Positions 36,878-50,180 of a stretch of DNA of 64,000 bases are shown one piece after another. A program made the translations under genes and the position numbers. Source of the DNA: Branchiostoma floridae (lineage: Eukaryota; Chordata; Leptocardii; Amphioxiformes; Branchiostomatidae); the NCBI RefSeq assembly GCF_000003815.2, contig NC_049980.1, positions 11,685,631 through 11,749,630 on the forward strand, in the 5' to 3' direction. The notes under the pieces were generated by a model. The model had not been told where the DNA came from and did not search any database. It saw only the letters and a program-made list of their open reading frames with translations. Position 1 is the stretch's first letter. Each line of letters starts with the position of its first letter.

Positions 36878-38238
36878 TTTTAAATGAGGGCGGGTGCGCA
36901 AATTCTTATTAGTTTGTTCCGAAGAATGTTTAGAATTGCTATGTTTAATTCGAGAGAAGTTACAGTGGTCAGAGATTGCAGGGTGAATCTGAAATCTGTA
37001 CCCAAACTCTTGTAAGTCCCGCATGGAAGTTTTCTTCCAGGTCATTTGCTGCCCTCCTCTCTTTCGTATTTCTTAAATTACCACTACCAGATTTACCTGG
37101 TACATGTGGTGGTACATATATCATCATTGGTAAGTCCTAATTTTCGCATACTGCAATGCTCATAAGAAGAAGAATAAACCACGCTGGACGTCACACTTTT
37201 ATCTGATTTATATTGAGAAGTTTGTAGCTTACTATTCCACACAATAATTTTTAAATATTCAGTATCTTTTACATAACTTAGGTAACTTGGTCTATGTGAA
37301 ATAGATAAATTCAATACAGCCATTGGCTGCCAGGAGGCAAGTATTGTGCAATGATTAGGAATTTGACATAAACCATTTATAGATATCAAGTCATCAGGAA
37401 GTAGTGTTGGAAACTTAACATTGTGTGATATGGATACAGTCCTTGAGAAAATACCTACTAGTATGTCCATAATGTAAAATCAAAAAGTATTTGTACTAAG
37501 GACTTTTTATCCAATGTTAGTTCTGAAGGAATGATTTAAAGTAACATGTTATGTGAAAATCATATGCAAAAGTACAAGCATGCCATACACTGCCATCATC
37601 CAAACCTAAAATCTACCATTATTTTCATCATTCACAAAAACCATTACCAGTAGAATCGTTGACTCTACCGGTAGAGATCCTGAAGGAAGTTTCTGTCAAC
37701 ATTAAACGATATTTGTTTAACAAATAACCAATTTAACATTACCATTTTGACTTATTAGTAATGTCACCCATGAAACTACATGTAGATAAATAGTTTTCTG
37801 CCCTAGTAAAAAAGAAATAACTGCATGTACTGACTATGATGCTTATCGTACACACGGATTTTCATTCAGTTTTGGCACAAAATAACATGACATGTACATT
37901 GTATACTACACTGACATTCACTGTACAATGTGAATATTGTGCATGTTATTCAAGACCTCTATATGTCTTGCTTTTTATTAGTTAATTCAAACATCCTCTT
38001 TGTAAAAGAGTGTTTGGTAAAACCAAGGAGGAAAACTTACCAACAGCCAAGAATGTTATAACGTCCTTGCTACAGCCTAGCATAAGTAAAAGCAAACATG
38101 TTGTACATGTAGGTGTGCACTACTACAACCAAGACATTTAGTGCCACACACTCTAATCATAAAACGGAAAGCATTTTGGCAGCCTAATATAATAGTATTA
38201 CTCCATGCAAAAGACAGTCCATGTCCTATGGTGTTTTG

Positions 38239-41200
38239 CTATAGATGACTTTTCATATCAAACTTCATTTGCGGGGTCATGCCAAGGATGTGGCGCTCAA
38301 GGTAGGGGTTCAGGAACATGCCTTGTGGGTCTAGCTGCTTTCGAACTGTACAGAACTTGGAAAACATTGGGTACAGCTTCTGGAACTGATCGGGGGTCAC
38401 CTTGTGAGCCTGGAAGTAAAGAATTGAATATCAAATTTGAAACAGTTACATCATACTTAGATCTAAACGAAAAGTTCCATATAAACCTTCACTTTGAGGA
38501 CTGATATCTACTAGTACAAATATCACAGAAATGTTACAAGTTTTAGCCTTAGAACACTTGAACACTGCTTGACATGTAACGCTAGTTCACCTTTATCCGT
38601 GGGGTAACCTATATCCGTTATTTTCAAAAGCAGGGTATTTAGGGCTATCATGCTAACAAAATGTCAGTTCAAACTGCTATATTTTGAAAATATTACAGTA
38701 TGAAACAACCGTTCGTCGACTTGATATGCCTGAATACCCTGTTATTAAACGGATAAAGGTCACCCCGCGGATAAAAGTAAACTAGCGTTAACGTCACATG
38801 AACACAAAAACAACCAACCTTTGCCCAATGAGGTTTCCCTCCAACCTTATGCATGACACTCTCATACATGTCCCACCAAGCATCCTTTGGTGCATCCTTT
38901 CCATAAGGTCTGCAACATCATACAATGTACATGTACATTGGACGTCAGTCATTTCAGTGAGCTTACAAAGTCTAACCTACAGAAAATTACAATACAAGAC
39001 ACCCTATAGTGTGTGCAGCTTGCTCAATCTATACTACATTATGACAACTGGCAAAACTATAACTCTTCATATCTGTCAATCTATTCTGACAAAGAATCTA
39101 TTTAAGGCAGTCTTTGTATTGTAATATCAATCTTTGCTGTAGTGAAGTAATCATACCTGTAAGAAATGATGTTGATGTAACAGTTGTCCTGTTGGTAGCA
39201 GGGGCTAAGGTAGATGTCATCTGATTGGACAAACCGAACCTCCACTGGGAAGTGAACCTTGTGTTCTGGGTGTGACTTGACCCACTCTTGTAAAGTTAGC
39301 AGCACGTTTGCAGTTTCACTCCTACACAGACATAACAACATTTGGTACATAAGCCATGAAGATTGGAAAAACATACAATATGTGCCTACCATATTATAAA
39401 TACTCTAACTTGCAATGGAATCTTACATCATTTTCCATTACAAACGTCATGCAAAAAAAACATACATGTATCTATCGAGGTCTGCAAGGCTGAGTTCTCA
39501 TACACATGTATGGAAACCACAACACAAGCTGATAAAGGGGGGTGGGGGGCAAAACCTACACCATTTTGTCCTGACATCGAAAGCTATCTGCCACCAAAAA
39601 TAGGACCATAGTGTAAACAAAAATAGGAGCTGCTGCTACATGTCCAAGAAAAGACACTATAATCAACCTGCACCTATCCACTGACCAAGTATCCTAACAA
39701 TCTATCCATAGATTCTAGAGTTATGGTTGCCGAATGTATGCAAAAACCCACAAATATGCAGGGACAAAAAAAATGCCCCAAAACAATACCTCCATTCACT
39801 GAGTATAAATACCGAGGACTGTAAAGGTAAACAACAGTTACAGACTCACTTATCACAGTTACAGACTCACTTATCCGTGCAACCAGCACACCCGGATGAT
39901 GATGACATATCACAAGCATCAGAACCATACCTGGGAAAAGACCATTCTGTCACATACTGCTTGAAGAGACACTCAAAGTTGAACACTTTGTCACTGCGGT
40001 CCACCTGTTCTGAGGGTACAGCATAGTAAAGCTTGTAGTAAAACTTGTTGATACAGGGCAGAAGGGCTGGACAAAATGTACTGGAGAAAACAGTAAACAA
40101 GGTAAGTCATGTGCATCAAAGTGGGTACTACATGACACAATAAGGTATCCAGCATACAAGAAATCATTCCATAACTATGCTTGGTGGACCAAGTACAGGC
40201 CTCCGTTGCTATCAGCTAATTGTGAGACATAAAGTCATAGTTAAGATGAAGAAAAAAAGCCAATAACACACGCTTGATATAATTTTTAGATGGTGTCTGC
40301 TTGAGTTGGCCAAATAATAATCATGCTTATGACACATTTTTCTCTCTACGTTATAGCGAAGTATCAATGGCAAGGTGTTAATGGCATTGCTAAGGTGTTA
40401 ATGGTGTTAGATCACTGTTAACACCACAGGACAGGTCATTAAGCCTTGATTAAAAGACTTGAAGATGAAATTACACTGTTTTGAAAGCATAAAATAGATG
40501 AATATTTTGTGAAATATTGTTGGGAGAGAAAGCATACTAGTATATACATGTATATCTAAAAGTGTACAAAATTCAGTTTCTTACCTCATCCAGAGAAGAA
40601 ACTCCAGAACATAGTAGCCTACAAAGTAATCCCAAAACCAGCTGGGATTGGTCTGCACTGGCTGCAATGTGCATAGAAAAATGTCAATGTAACATACTTC
40701 AACAAATAAACAAATTGCTATAATTATAACAGACAACCATGTGTATAAAGGTCTTCAATGATATTAACCAGCAATACAATTACTTTCAGTTCAGCAATGG
40801 TATTTCATTTTTTATCACTCCTACCCATATAAAGTCTTTACCTTTTCTTTTCACAATAATCATATACATCCAAAGAGACCACTCAGGGACATTTAGAATG
40901 CTCAATGTCAATGGGGAGAACTGTTTAAGGGACTGCTATGAAGGGGTCACGTTGACCAGGTGGTCCTTAGGTACAGATTTGACTGTAGAATTTCTAGAAC
41001 TAATCTCAGGATTATGTACTGACCAGTGGTACATACATGTATGCATGTCAAACTTAACATAGATATGATGCAAAAAAAGATTGTACCTTTTTTGTCCTGT
41101 TGGAAAGAAATGCCACCACTCCATCTGTGTAAGGATACCACATGAACTTAAAATGTTCATTCTCATCCAGGTGCTTGTCTAAATTACTCAGAATCTGCAA

Positions 41201-44200
41201 AAAAAATTACAAAACAATTAGAACATTATGTAGCAAATGAAAAATGATAAACTCTTGACCACTACGCATTCTCGCATCACAGTTTAACAGCACATTAACG
41301 CTAGTTCACCTTTATCTGAAGGTAACCTATATCTCTTGTTTTCACAAAACAGTATATTTAGGGATGTCAAGTAAATGGATGGTGTTTTCAAACTGCAAAA
41401 TATTGACAACATCCACTATCCATTGACTTGATATCCTTGAATACCCTGTTTCCTAAACAATGGATACAGGTTACCCTGCGGGTAAAGGTGGAATAGCGTT
41501 ATATGCAAGCACAGACAGACTATCTTCACCTCTGTGTGCAGACTTTTTGTCAACAGCTGACAAGCTTGTCTGATGGTGACATGCCATTGATCGGACTGAT
41601 CAGACCTGATTACATGGGGTTCAAATGCAACCCATGGAACATAAGGAAGATCATTGTGTTAGAGAAATTACAACACTATTGTGGGAGGTGGCTTGGCATG
41701 CACTATAATCGCTGCCTTTATGCAAGGAGGTTTTGTCTGATAAACCTTACCTTACACAAGGACTGGCCCTTTGTGTAATCACGGTCACACCTAAGTAAGC
41801 AGGACATTGACTCTTAACCAAGTCTCTACTTAGGACAATTATGCTTTTTACCCGGTATGTATTATACCTGCATGAAATACTTAGAGCTTTTGAAGATTAT
41901 TTGTTAGATCCATGAAGGAGGTCATTGACCTTAAACAGGAATGTTCTGTCTGTGCTTGTGTGTCAGCATCGTTAACTAAAATATCCTTTTGATGGATTTG
42001 TTTCAAATTCGGCACGTTGGTAGTTATTGAGGTCCCAATAATACATGGAGTTTTGGGGTAATGTAGTGCTTAGTATTTTCAGGTTATGCAAAACTATACA
42101 ACTATCTTGAAAGTACATGTAGTGAGCCAATTGGCTACTATCCAAGCAGATTTTAGGCCACTGTATTGGTTTTTGCCTGGTATTATAATAAATAACTACC
42201 TGGACAAAAATGGAAACAGCTTTTAAGGAAATCGTTTTGCACAACATAGTTGAACAGCACATCATCTGCGATCATTATAGAAAGACTATCTTTACCTCTG
42301 TGTACAGAGGTTTTGTTTTCGGAGTGTCGGTAGTTGTTAGAGTGGATGGTGTCTTCATCAGACATAACAGGCACGCTGGGGTCCTTAGACACTGTCAGGA
42401 AGTTCAAAGGTCCCAAAAAAGTCCAAGAATACATAATCCCCTTTTCTGACTTCAATATTGTGTTATATGTAAGTCTGTTGCCTTATGAATATGAAAGCAA
42501 GTGGGTAAAATGGATTAGACAGAATTAGGGAGAAATTCAACATATTGGATACAACGACAAAAAGACAATACATGTAACTGAAAATACACATGTATTTCAT
42601 GGAGGTACGAGATGTTTGATGTCTTGTTACCTTGTCAAGTGAGCAGCTGAACTGGACCTGATGTAGATTGAAGGCAGGCTCACACTGGATCTTGACTGTG
42701 AGAATGATCCCCAGGGAGCCCAGGCCCACCAGCGCTGTGAGGAACACCTCTTTGTTCTCCTCACGAGACAACCTCAGCACTTCACCTGACGCTGTCATCA
42801 TTGTCATCTCTAAAACCTACATACAATATGGGACAGTTGTCATCTAACTTAAGACATATCCTACAGAAGTATCAGCACAAAAATCATTACAACATCTGAA
42901 CAATCAACCAACTACCTTTAAGTAACGTTCAGCCATTGCTCAAAGATTACACTCACAAATTTCAGAGGTCATATGTGATCATGAAACAAAGAGGTTGGTT
43001 CAACCTAAGGAGAGATGCAAATTTCAATCCAACAATTGGCAGAATATTGTCCAACACAAAAAGCTAAGAGAGCATAAAATAAAGAGCACCAATTGTTTAT
43101 GAGTACAAATGAGCATAGTTCCTTTCCCACTACACATTACAAAATGTATTTTACATTATATATCTAGAATTTTTTTAAAGCAATGACTTACCTTTGTGGC
43201 AAAGATGCCAAATGTCTTGCCTGTACCGTGGGTTCCAGTGGAGATAACCCCTGCAGCAGAGATCTCCGACACTGCCCCCTGACTACAGGATGGAAGAGTA
43301 CATTTTTATATTACGTTTCAGTCCTGTGACAAAACTCAAATAGTAGTTAATAAAATTGAAAATAAAACAAAAAAAGAAGACAACAAAATATATGGTCATG
43401 TCAGAGCGGGCAACATCACCACTATAGATATACTACAAGGGTCCATCAACGGTAGGAGGAGGTGGGGCGATGACATTCGAGAATGGATGGGCAAGCCACT
43501 GGCTGAGCCAGAGACAGGAAGGAGTGGAGGAGGCTGATACAGGATGCTACCATAGTCCCTGACCCTCAGGCATGAATATGGAAGTAAGTAAAGGTAGCAT
43601 TCATTAAACTATCGCTTTCACTAAACAGAACGTGTTACATGGCTTTTGTGAGTCCTTACTTGGAGAGGGCCATGTTGTATTTTGGCAACACTTCCTCATT
43701 CAACTCCTTGAGCAGGATTCCGGACTGGACTGTCACTACACAGTTCTCCTTATCAACCTACAGGTTATATGGGACAGACATGGAAACTGGTTAGCAGGAG
43801 GACATAGGTGAAACAATGGTTTGTGTTGATGAACAGAACTCTTCCAAGGCTGTTACATAGAAGTACTGGCAACCATTCCAACCTTACTCTAGGTATGTTA
43901 ATTATGCTGCAACTACCTCAAGCACACAAAACATCCTTCACAGGTGGTGCTTCAACACACCTTAACAGAACAAATTCTTTATAGTGATCTTATCATGTAT
44001 AAGTATTGTCATGTTGATTAGAATGTTAGGGCACACTGTCTGGCATAGCACAAAATACATTCACAAAATCATTTCACAGCATTTGCCACTTTCAATATGG
44101 AGCATGAAGGGCAGTATAAACGCATTCCTCATCCAAGTATGTTCTTTAGATGGCTGTTAAAAATTCATTCATAAAAGCCCGACCACTCTATGGTAACTAG

Positions 44201-46854
44201 CAATAGAGTGCCTAGACTTCGGATGCTTGTTATCTTAAAGCAAATCAAGCGTTTTCAGCTTAAAATCCCTTTAAATCAGTTTAAAATTCAGGCAGGTATT
44301 TTCTGACTCAGCAAAAAGGTGTAGGAAAAATGGACCAACAATGTCAAGGACTCACAGGGACTGACTAAAGGTCAAAATGAATGTCAAGCGTTGTAAACGT
44401 GTGTACACACTTCATGTCCAACTTACCTGTAGCATCAATACTAATGTTACACATGGGTACCACGTTAGCTACTGCATGATAATTGCAGTGCTGCTTGGCA
44501 ACGGGATACTTCTGTGTTTTTTATTAGTTTAACTCACAAAACCTCACATGTGTAGTTGGTTTAATTCTATAAATTAAAAAGTCTGCTGAAATACAGAGGA
44601 CTAAATGTGGACTTGACACTTACCTCCAACACCTGTTTGAACTTGGCCAGACTGATCATGTAGTCTGTGGTACAGGCTATGTCTGAGGGGGAGTGTCCAA
44701 ACCCACACACCTTCACATGCTTGCTGTCACGTTTGGCTTTGTCCAGGATCTTGGATTACAAAGAAAGTATTGAAAGAAAATCATTATTGATCTAGGATAT
44801 CAGTCAAGCTAGACTAATTTCTAGGGGAGCCAAAATTTAGGCTCTAATATACTACTATATACGAGCCTGACTTTTCAGAGGCTTAAATGTGATGTGTCTT
44901 TATACCAGTTCTAATCGCAGTCTGTTTCTTGTAAGACTGATATGCTATCAGGATAAAGAACAGTACAACATTATCGTCTAACGTTGTGGGCGACGATTCC
45001 TTTAGACATGCAAAGAATAGTCACAGACCGCCTGCTGAAAGGCCACACGACCAGGTCCAAGGTGGCCGCGCGATGATTCAAAGAAAACCACTGTATGACT
45101 ATTTTGATCCTCTTTAGACAGCCTGAACATACCGACACCAGAGACGACTCTTGGGCAACATTTACACAGCAACTGTTGGCTGTCTAAAGTGGGTATTAGG
45201 CAGGGCTTTATTTCTTGAATTAAGAAACAAAGGCATGATGAAAAATGATATGGAAGTTGAAGGCAGGCACAAATGATGTACAGTGTAACTATCTCTAACT
45301 ACAACAATGCTCAGACCATGGATAGTTGCTTATTCTTCACACGTCCTGACCTGTCTTATTTCCTCTGTTGTAGTGGGCTCGAAGAACAGCTCTGGCTCGC
45401 AGGAGAATGTCTTGGCCCAGTTGGTAAATGTTCTTCCTGTCTGCCCTGTCATCTAGAAATGACAAGAAAGACTTGTGTTATCATCAACATTTTTTTTACT
45501 AATTCCTGTTACTGATACTGGTAAAATTGTACTTCGGATTGTACTTCACCGGTGTAACGGGATACACTATGATGATGATGATGTTAATGACTTAATGAGT
45601 GGGGGATCTTAGTGACAACCAGCAGTAAATTTACGAGGACTGGCAAAACTTCACACAATAAATTCAGGTGGGCAAGCAATCATCTGACGTATATACACTA
45701 TGCTAGATAGATTTGGGTATTTCAAATTAGCAAAAAACATGAGTAATGACAAAGTATTAAAAAAAGTATCATTTAGCAGTTTGCTAATTTTGTGTTGAAT
45801 AAATCATGCAAATTAATTCAAAGTCAAAATCTATATGCCACTCAAATGTCAAGACCATATCATGTCTGGAACAAAGAAATACAAATGTACATTTGAAAAA
45901 ATGCTATGGTATTAATTTTCTCATTATCATGCAAATGTATTTTTAAATTTTAAATCTTATTTTGTGTAACATACCTACATACCAAAATTCATGAAAATTC
46001 ATTATTCCTTTCTTTAGTGACAGAGGTAACTCTTGTTTGGAAATGTTAAACAAAAAAAACCTGCAATTCCAAAACTAGCCGCTAGGGTGCCCAAACTTAT
46101 GTCACTCCTTCCAAAACAAAAGAGCTATCTTAGCCTATCTAGTATTACCACCCAGAAGTTGTGATCATAACGTTAGCTTGATAGGCACCGCTAGTGAACA
46201 TTTAATCAAATTATGTACCCTCATGCACCTTACCTGGTATTACCTTGGTATTACTAACTACTATTAAAGGACGAAACAAGCAATTGTATCAAATTACGCT
46301 TGTACAAAAAATACTTGATAGTTAGGCCTTTTTAAGATATCTATTTTTATTCGGTTTTAGTTCTGCTGTGTCATGCACACACACAAGCTTTACATAATCA
46401 CGCTCCATGGCAAACAATGGCAAACGCCGTGTGCATGCTTGTGCTTGTATAATGAGTTGACCATTTTATATAATACAAGACAATTGGCCACGTGACACCA
46501 ATAAGATTTTGGTGGCTTCTATCTTTACATATAACATCATCAGCAAAACTAGAAATCATCATGATGTCGTATAAGTAACTAGCCTTTCAAAACACAAAGT
46601 ATTTCCAAAAATCCCCGTAAAATATTCTTATGTCACGGTTTGCCGTCGACCTCGGCCTCGCCGGGACACACAACGTCTGCGATCGGTTCAAACATGCGGA
46701 AGAGACGATCCTATCCCTAATAGAGTTATGCTGGCAGAGACATGGAAGTTAGAAGACTCTATCAGCCTTGTTTAGAAGAGGCTACCTGTTCTTACACGTG
46801 TGTAACGCGGTCAAATCTAACGCTACTCACCACAACCGGCGCATCTCCCGCCAT
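38239..46854 (-). CDS. GULO: L-gulonolactone oxidase (vitamin C biosynthesis), complete
   Basis: This FAD flavoenzyme of the ER membrane oxidises L-gulono-1,4-lactone with O2 to L-ascorbate and H2O2, the last step of vitamin C synthesis. Twelve coding exons, all in phase: 46831-46854, 45351-45452, 44624-44749, 43660-43757, 43192-43282, 42631-42816, 41087-41194, 40585-40661, 39931-40080, 39157-39321, 38819-38909, 38239-38409; 1,389 nt, 462 aa (rat enzyme 440). Start ATG at 46854 (MAGDAPVV), then [16 protein letters not shown]. The covalent-FAD motif is intact ([14 protein letters not shown], His61). The FAD-domain block [12 protein letters not shown] and the C-terminal ALO-domain motifs ([42 protein letters not shown] at 401-408, [16 protein letters not shown]) are all present. 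Hydrophobic stretches around [17 protein letters not shown] fit membrane attachment. No lesion is seen, so the gene looks functional. The stop (TAG) is at 38239-38241. Confidence 0.96.
38577..38790. mobile_element. MITE (TAACGCTAGTT ends), copy 1, in GULO intron
   Basis: Left end TAACGCTAGTTCACCTTTAT and right end ATAAAAGTAAACTAGCGTTA are inverted repeats, with a second inner pair (CCTATATCCGTT / AACGGATAAAGG). About 214 bp and non-coding. It lies in the last GULO intron (38410-38818), ending 29 bp from the donor of exon 38819-38909. Confidence 0.82.
41296..41501. mobile_element. MITE (TAACGCTAGTT ends), copy 2, in GULO intron
   Basis: Same ends and same inner order as the copy at 38577-38790 (TAACGCTAGTTCACCTTTAT at left, GGTAAAGGTGGAATAGCGTT at right), about 206 bp and more diverged. 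It lies in the GULO intron between exons 42631-42816 and 41087-41194. Confidence 0.8.
43430..43590 (+). mobile_element. Non-LTR retrotransposon fragment (3' end of ORF2)
   Basis: Read on the plus strand, the DNA gives [20 protein letters not shown] followed by a TGRSGGG-type tail and then ...RHEYG, the layout of the C-terminal tail of non-LTR reverse-transcriptase ORFs (WxDDIxEWxG, then a WRxLV segment and a PxA tail). Stop codons interrupt it, so it is a dead 5'-truncated copy. It is antisense to GULO, in the intron between exons 43660-43757 and 43192-43282. Confidence 0.6.
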
Positions 46855-47611
46855 GATGGCACTTGAATCAGCGTGTATGGAAGGGGGCGTGGCAACATCA
46901 CAGCTGACCCGGTTACCTGATACGCCATTGGTCGAACTGGTCTGACCTGATTACATGGGTTCAAATGTAACCAATGGAATATAAGCATGAATGAAAGATT
47001 GATGATCATTGTATAAGAATTGTTTTAGGCCATGTTGATTTAATTACTGGGATAACATCCCATTGGAACCCAAAACAGACGCGAGCGTGCAAAATCTAAG
47101 TGGTCGGGAACAAATGAATAAACACACAGAGTGAAAGTACCTATAGGAAAGGGGCACACACACGTGACATGTACAGCAGAACGTGAGTTTTACTAATGAG
47201 TACCTCATTTAGGCACAATAAATGCAGAAACTTCATTCTTCTTTTGTGGTCAATGTTAGAGATTCCCATTGGAGATATAGGTGACCCATATGTTGCTTTA
47301 GAAAAGGTGAAGGCAATGAAGTAGGTCTTTTGTCTAATGAGGATCTCATTCGTATAATCAATACTTGTTTCAATCTCCTTGTGCTATTTCTCTTACAGAA
47401 AGGTGCATATACAAACAGTGTTACACTAAAAGGGTACCTCATTTGCATTGTCAATGCAGGAACTTCGAATTCATATTTCGTTTGGTTTGTGGTCAACGGT
47501 AATTATTTCCTATTGGAGATGTAGCTAGCTTTGAAACATGCGAAAATGATGGAATGTGCGTGGTTATGATGACATAGGTAATGCACGAGCTAATAATATT
47601 TTTTCTGGTAA

Positions 47612-48290
47612 ATGGTGGGGACTTCATATTGGAGGGGAATGAATGTTACATCTCCTCTAAAACGTTGCCTTTCTAGTTTGTTCAATCTTCCTGACCACTT
47701 AGATTTCATGGCGAACACAACTTTTTCGGGGGATAAACTCTTTTTATTTGCACGCTCTGTCAAACGCTCTCACCAGTATGGGGCTCCCGTGATCTCCAAG
47801 CAGATCCTACGGTAGTATATTAAAGATAGAACTACCATTGCTAAACTAAGAATCAGTTGCCACCGACTGCGAATTCATCAGGAAGGCACAACCGCACTCC
47901 TCTAGAACAAAGAGTCTGCCAATTTTGTACCTCAAACATGGTAGAAGATGAAATGCACTTCACTGTTGATTGCGATATGTATGCGAATGATAGAAATGCT
48001 CTATTTAGTTATATAGAAAGTAGATTCCCTCATTTTAGACACATGAGTAGCACTGACAAGTTTATATTTCTCATGCGTTTTGACAAACCGACAATAGCGA
48101 AACCCATACAGTCCTACATTTTCACTATTACCAAGAAGCAAGAAGAAGCCGAACTTTTGTGTTAGACTAGATTTGTGACACTTTTATATGTATATATCCT
48201 GACTTGTTGTATGTATATATCCTGACTTGTTGTGACCTGTACTTAGCTCGGTTGGGCAAAATTGTACAATAAAGGTCTTCATTCATTCAT
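47612..48290 (+). mobile_element. Non-LTR retrotransposon 3' end (dead copy)
   Basis: The frame at 47857-48165 contains RTPLEQRVCQFC, EDEMHFTVDCDMYANDR and ends ...KKQEEAELLC, the zinc-knuckle-like C-terminus (CxxC-x-H-x-C) seen after the reverse transcriptase of several animal non-LTR families. The upstream part (...AKLRISCHRLRIH) is in another frame, so there is a frameshift near 47880. The copy ends in AATAAAGG and a run of CATT repeats (48272-48290), a typical non-LTR tail. The RT domain is missing (5' truncation). Confidence 0.72.
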
Positions 48291-48866
48291 TAAAAGCTGG
48301 CAGTGGAGTAAAGCCGGCTTAGGATTGTGTTTGGCTACCGGGGCCCTCTTGGCTGTTTACACTCCTTGGTCAGTTTAGTACTATCTTATACCATCGTAGG
48401 ATCTGCTTGGAGATTAGGGCTCCCGTAGCATTTCATCCACATCAACATGGGCCTTATGCATACCTCTACCGAAGTGGCACTGGGGACCCCTAGCGGTTAA
48501 ATGAATAATTGCAAATCGACAGTCGCGTGAACTTGACAATACGTAGTGTCGTAGTCATTATCATAGCCTGGGATTCTAGCAGAATGTGAGACAGCTGTCC
48601 CTGGCTGAAGCCCTCGCAATGAAAGTTTAATACGTGGTTTGGGCTTTTTTTGTAGTATTTATTATACAAAGATAATAGAGGTCACTTTTGAGCCATACAA
48701 CAGAAGCTATAAGCTAAGGTCTCGTTCATGTATTGTAAAGAGTGTAATCTCCAAGCTTAGGATAGTATCAAAAGCTGCCCATTTGACTCCCTTTGGCCGG
48801 CTATACTCCTTGGCAAGCTTTGATACTATCTTATGGCACCGTAGGATCTGCTTGGAGACTAAAGAG
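47787..48866. repeat. Inverted copies of ATCTCCAAGCAGATCCTACG
   Basis: The word occurs forward at about 47793, reversed at about 48390-48415, forward in a broken form at about 48748 (AATCTCCAAGC) and reversed at about 48837-48860. Neighbouring bases (GGTAGTAT / ATACTACC, TTTGATACTATCTTA) are also shared. The first pair surrounds the retrotransposon tail; the second pair (48745-48860) forms its own imperfect fold-back unit. They look like the ends of a DNA transposon family. Confidence 0.55.
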
Positions 48867-50039
48867 TGCACACAAAAGAGTCCGGTCAACAAAATGATAG
48901 GGGGGGAGGGGTGTTGAGCTGCCATCATAAATTCCCTTTCATCGATCACAACAAGGAGCTTTTGGTTTGATTCTACCTGATATAACGTGATTTGATATGA
49001 ACGCTCAATTAGGAAAGCTTCTGCATCCCAGCGGCAGGTCGTGTGTGTTTATTTTTTGTCCTAATTGACGCGTTTTTGTGCTAATTGACTTTTTTTTTTG
49101 TCCTCCTGCTGTCCTGGCGGTCGATCGAAGAGGAGGCAGTATGAACCATGGCTTGGAATTGCCATTAACACATCAATTCAGAGTTTTGGTGATAAATCCT
49201 GATGCTTTCCTGTCACTGACGGAAGACGGTTGATGCTTTCAGTAATGTCTGACAGTTTCCAAATCATATCCAGTTGCTCGAGTAACTGCTATTTGTTGCA
49301 TCTAATTACCCGAATGTCCTTCATCGACTAAAATGTATTTTCCCTCTCCCAGTCGAGCGATGCATATTATCTACCATCACAATTCACCATTGACAACGTT
49401 CACTCAATAACAACGTCAGAGAAAGACAAAAATCCAATGGTTTATTACAAATGGGGGGTAGTTTCCGAGTACAGGTTGTTGAGGAATAGAATTACACTAT
49501 TTACATTTATTTGTTACCACGATACAAGTTGAACGTTGGCTGCTCATAGATGGTAAATGACTTTGAGTTCTTGCGTCCTCGGAATCTGCAGTTTCAGAAA
49601 GAGCGTAAGATGGCACTCTTTACAGCCAAGGTGGTAATGATACATGTATATACAATCTTCTTCACAGTTGTTTGAAGGTAGGAATGAAGAAAATAGGTCT
49701 CAGTCCTAGGCCTACTCCATCATTCATCCCAAGATGTTACACTTAATCCTCTCAAGGAAACTTTACAAGGTACCATCCGATACGTCTCGACTGTACTGTT
49801 TGATTTGATTATATGGATGATCCGCGTGCGCGTCGATTTTCGGTCGTATCCAAAATAAAAATAAAAAGTTTTCAACTATACTCTAAATCGTACAAAGTAT
49901 CTAATCGTACAAAATAAGCAAATGCACGGAAAACGTATACCACTGTCCTAGAACATTACAAGGTCAAAGAGGATGTGAAAGAACAAACATGAAAAATCTG
50001 TTGTTTGGTATACTATATAATGTGCTCAGTCATTTGTTC

Positions 50040-50180
50040 AGCCTTCCTGACCACTTTGATTTCATAATGAAGCCAACTATTTTTTGGTCAAGCATTTTAT
50101 TTTTATTCGCACGCTCGCATCAGTTTTTTTGATTCCCAGATGAAGTCATCCATATAATTAAATCAACATGACCTAAGCAA
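50040..50180. repeat. Dispersed repeat, also found near 47030-47115 and 47681-47765
   Basis: CTTCCTGACCACTTTGATTT at about 50048 matches CTTCCTGACCACTTAGATTT at about 47687, and the following TTATTTTTATTCGCACGCTC matches TTTTTATTTGCACGCTC there. The right part, ATAATTAAATCAACATGACC at about 50155, matches the reverse complement of 47030-47045. Likely remnants of one transposon family in both orientations. Confidence 0.5.

Larger units (their letters stand above)
33882..38238. other. NACHT-WD leader intron/promoter and GULO downstream region
   Basis: No coding exon is recognisable. Left to right: the presumed first intron of the NACHT-WD gene, a gap at 35096-35195, a candidate untranslated first exon at 35452-35575, a satellite block at 35699-36877, and AT-rich DNA with the GULO 3' UTR at the right end. 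The short frames between 36900 and 38200 lack family features. Confidence 0.5.
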
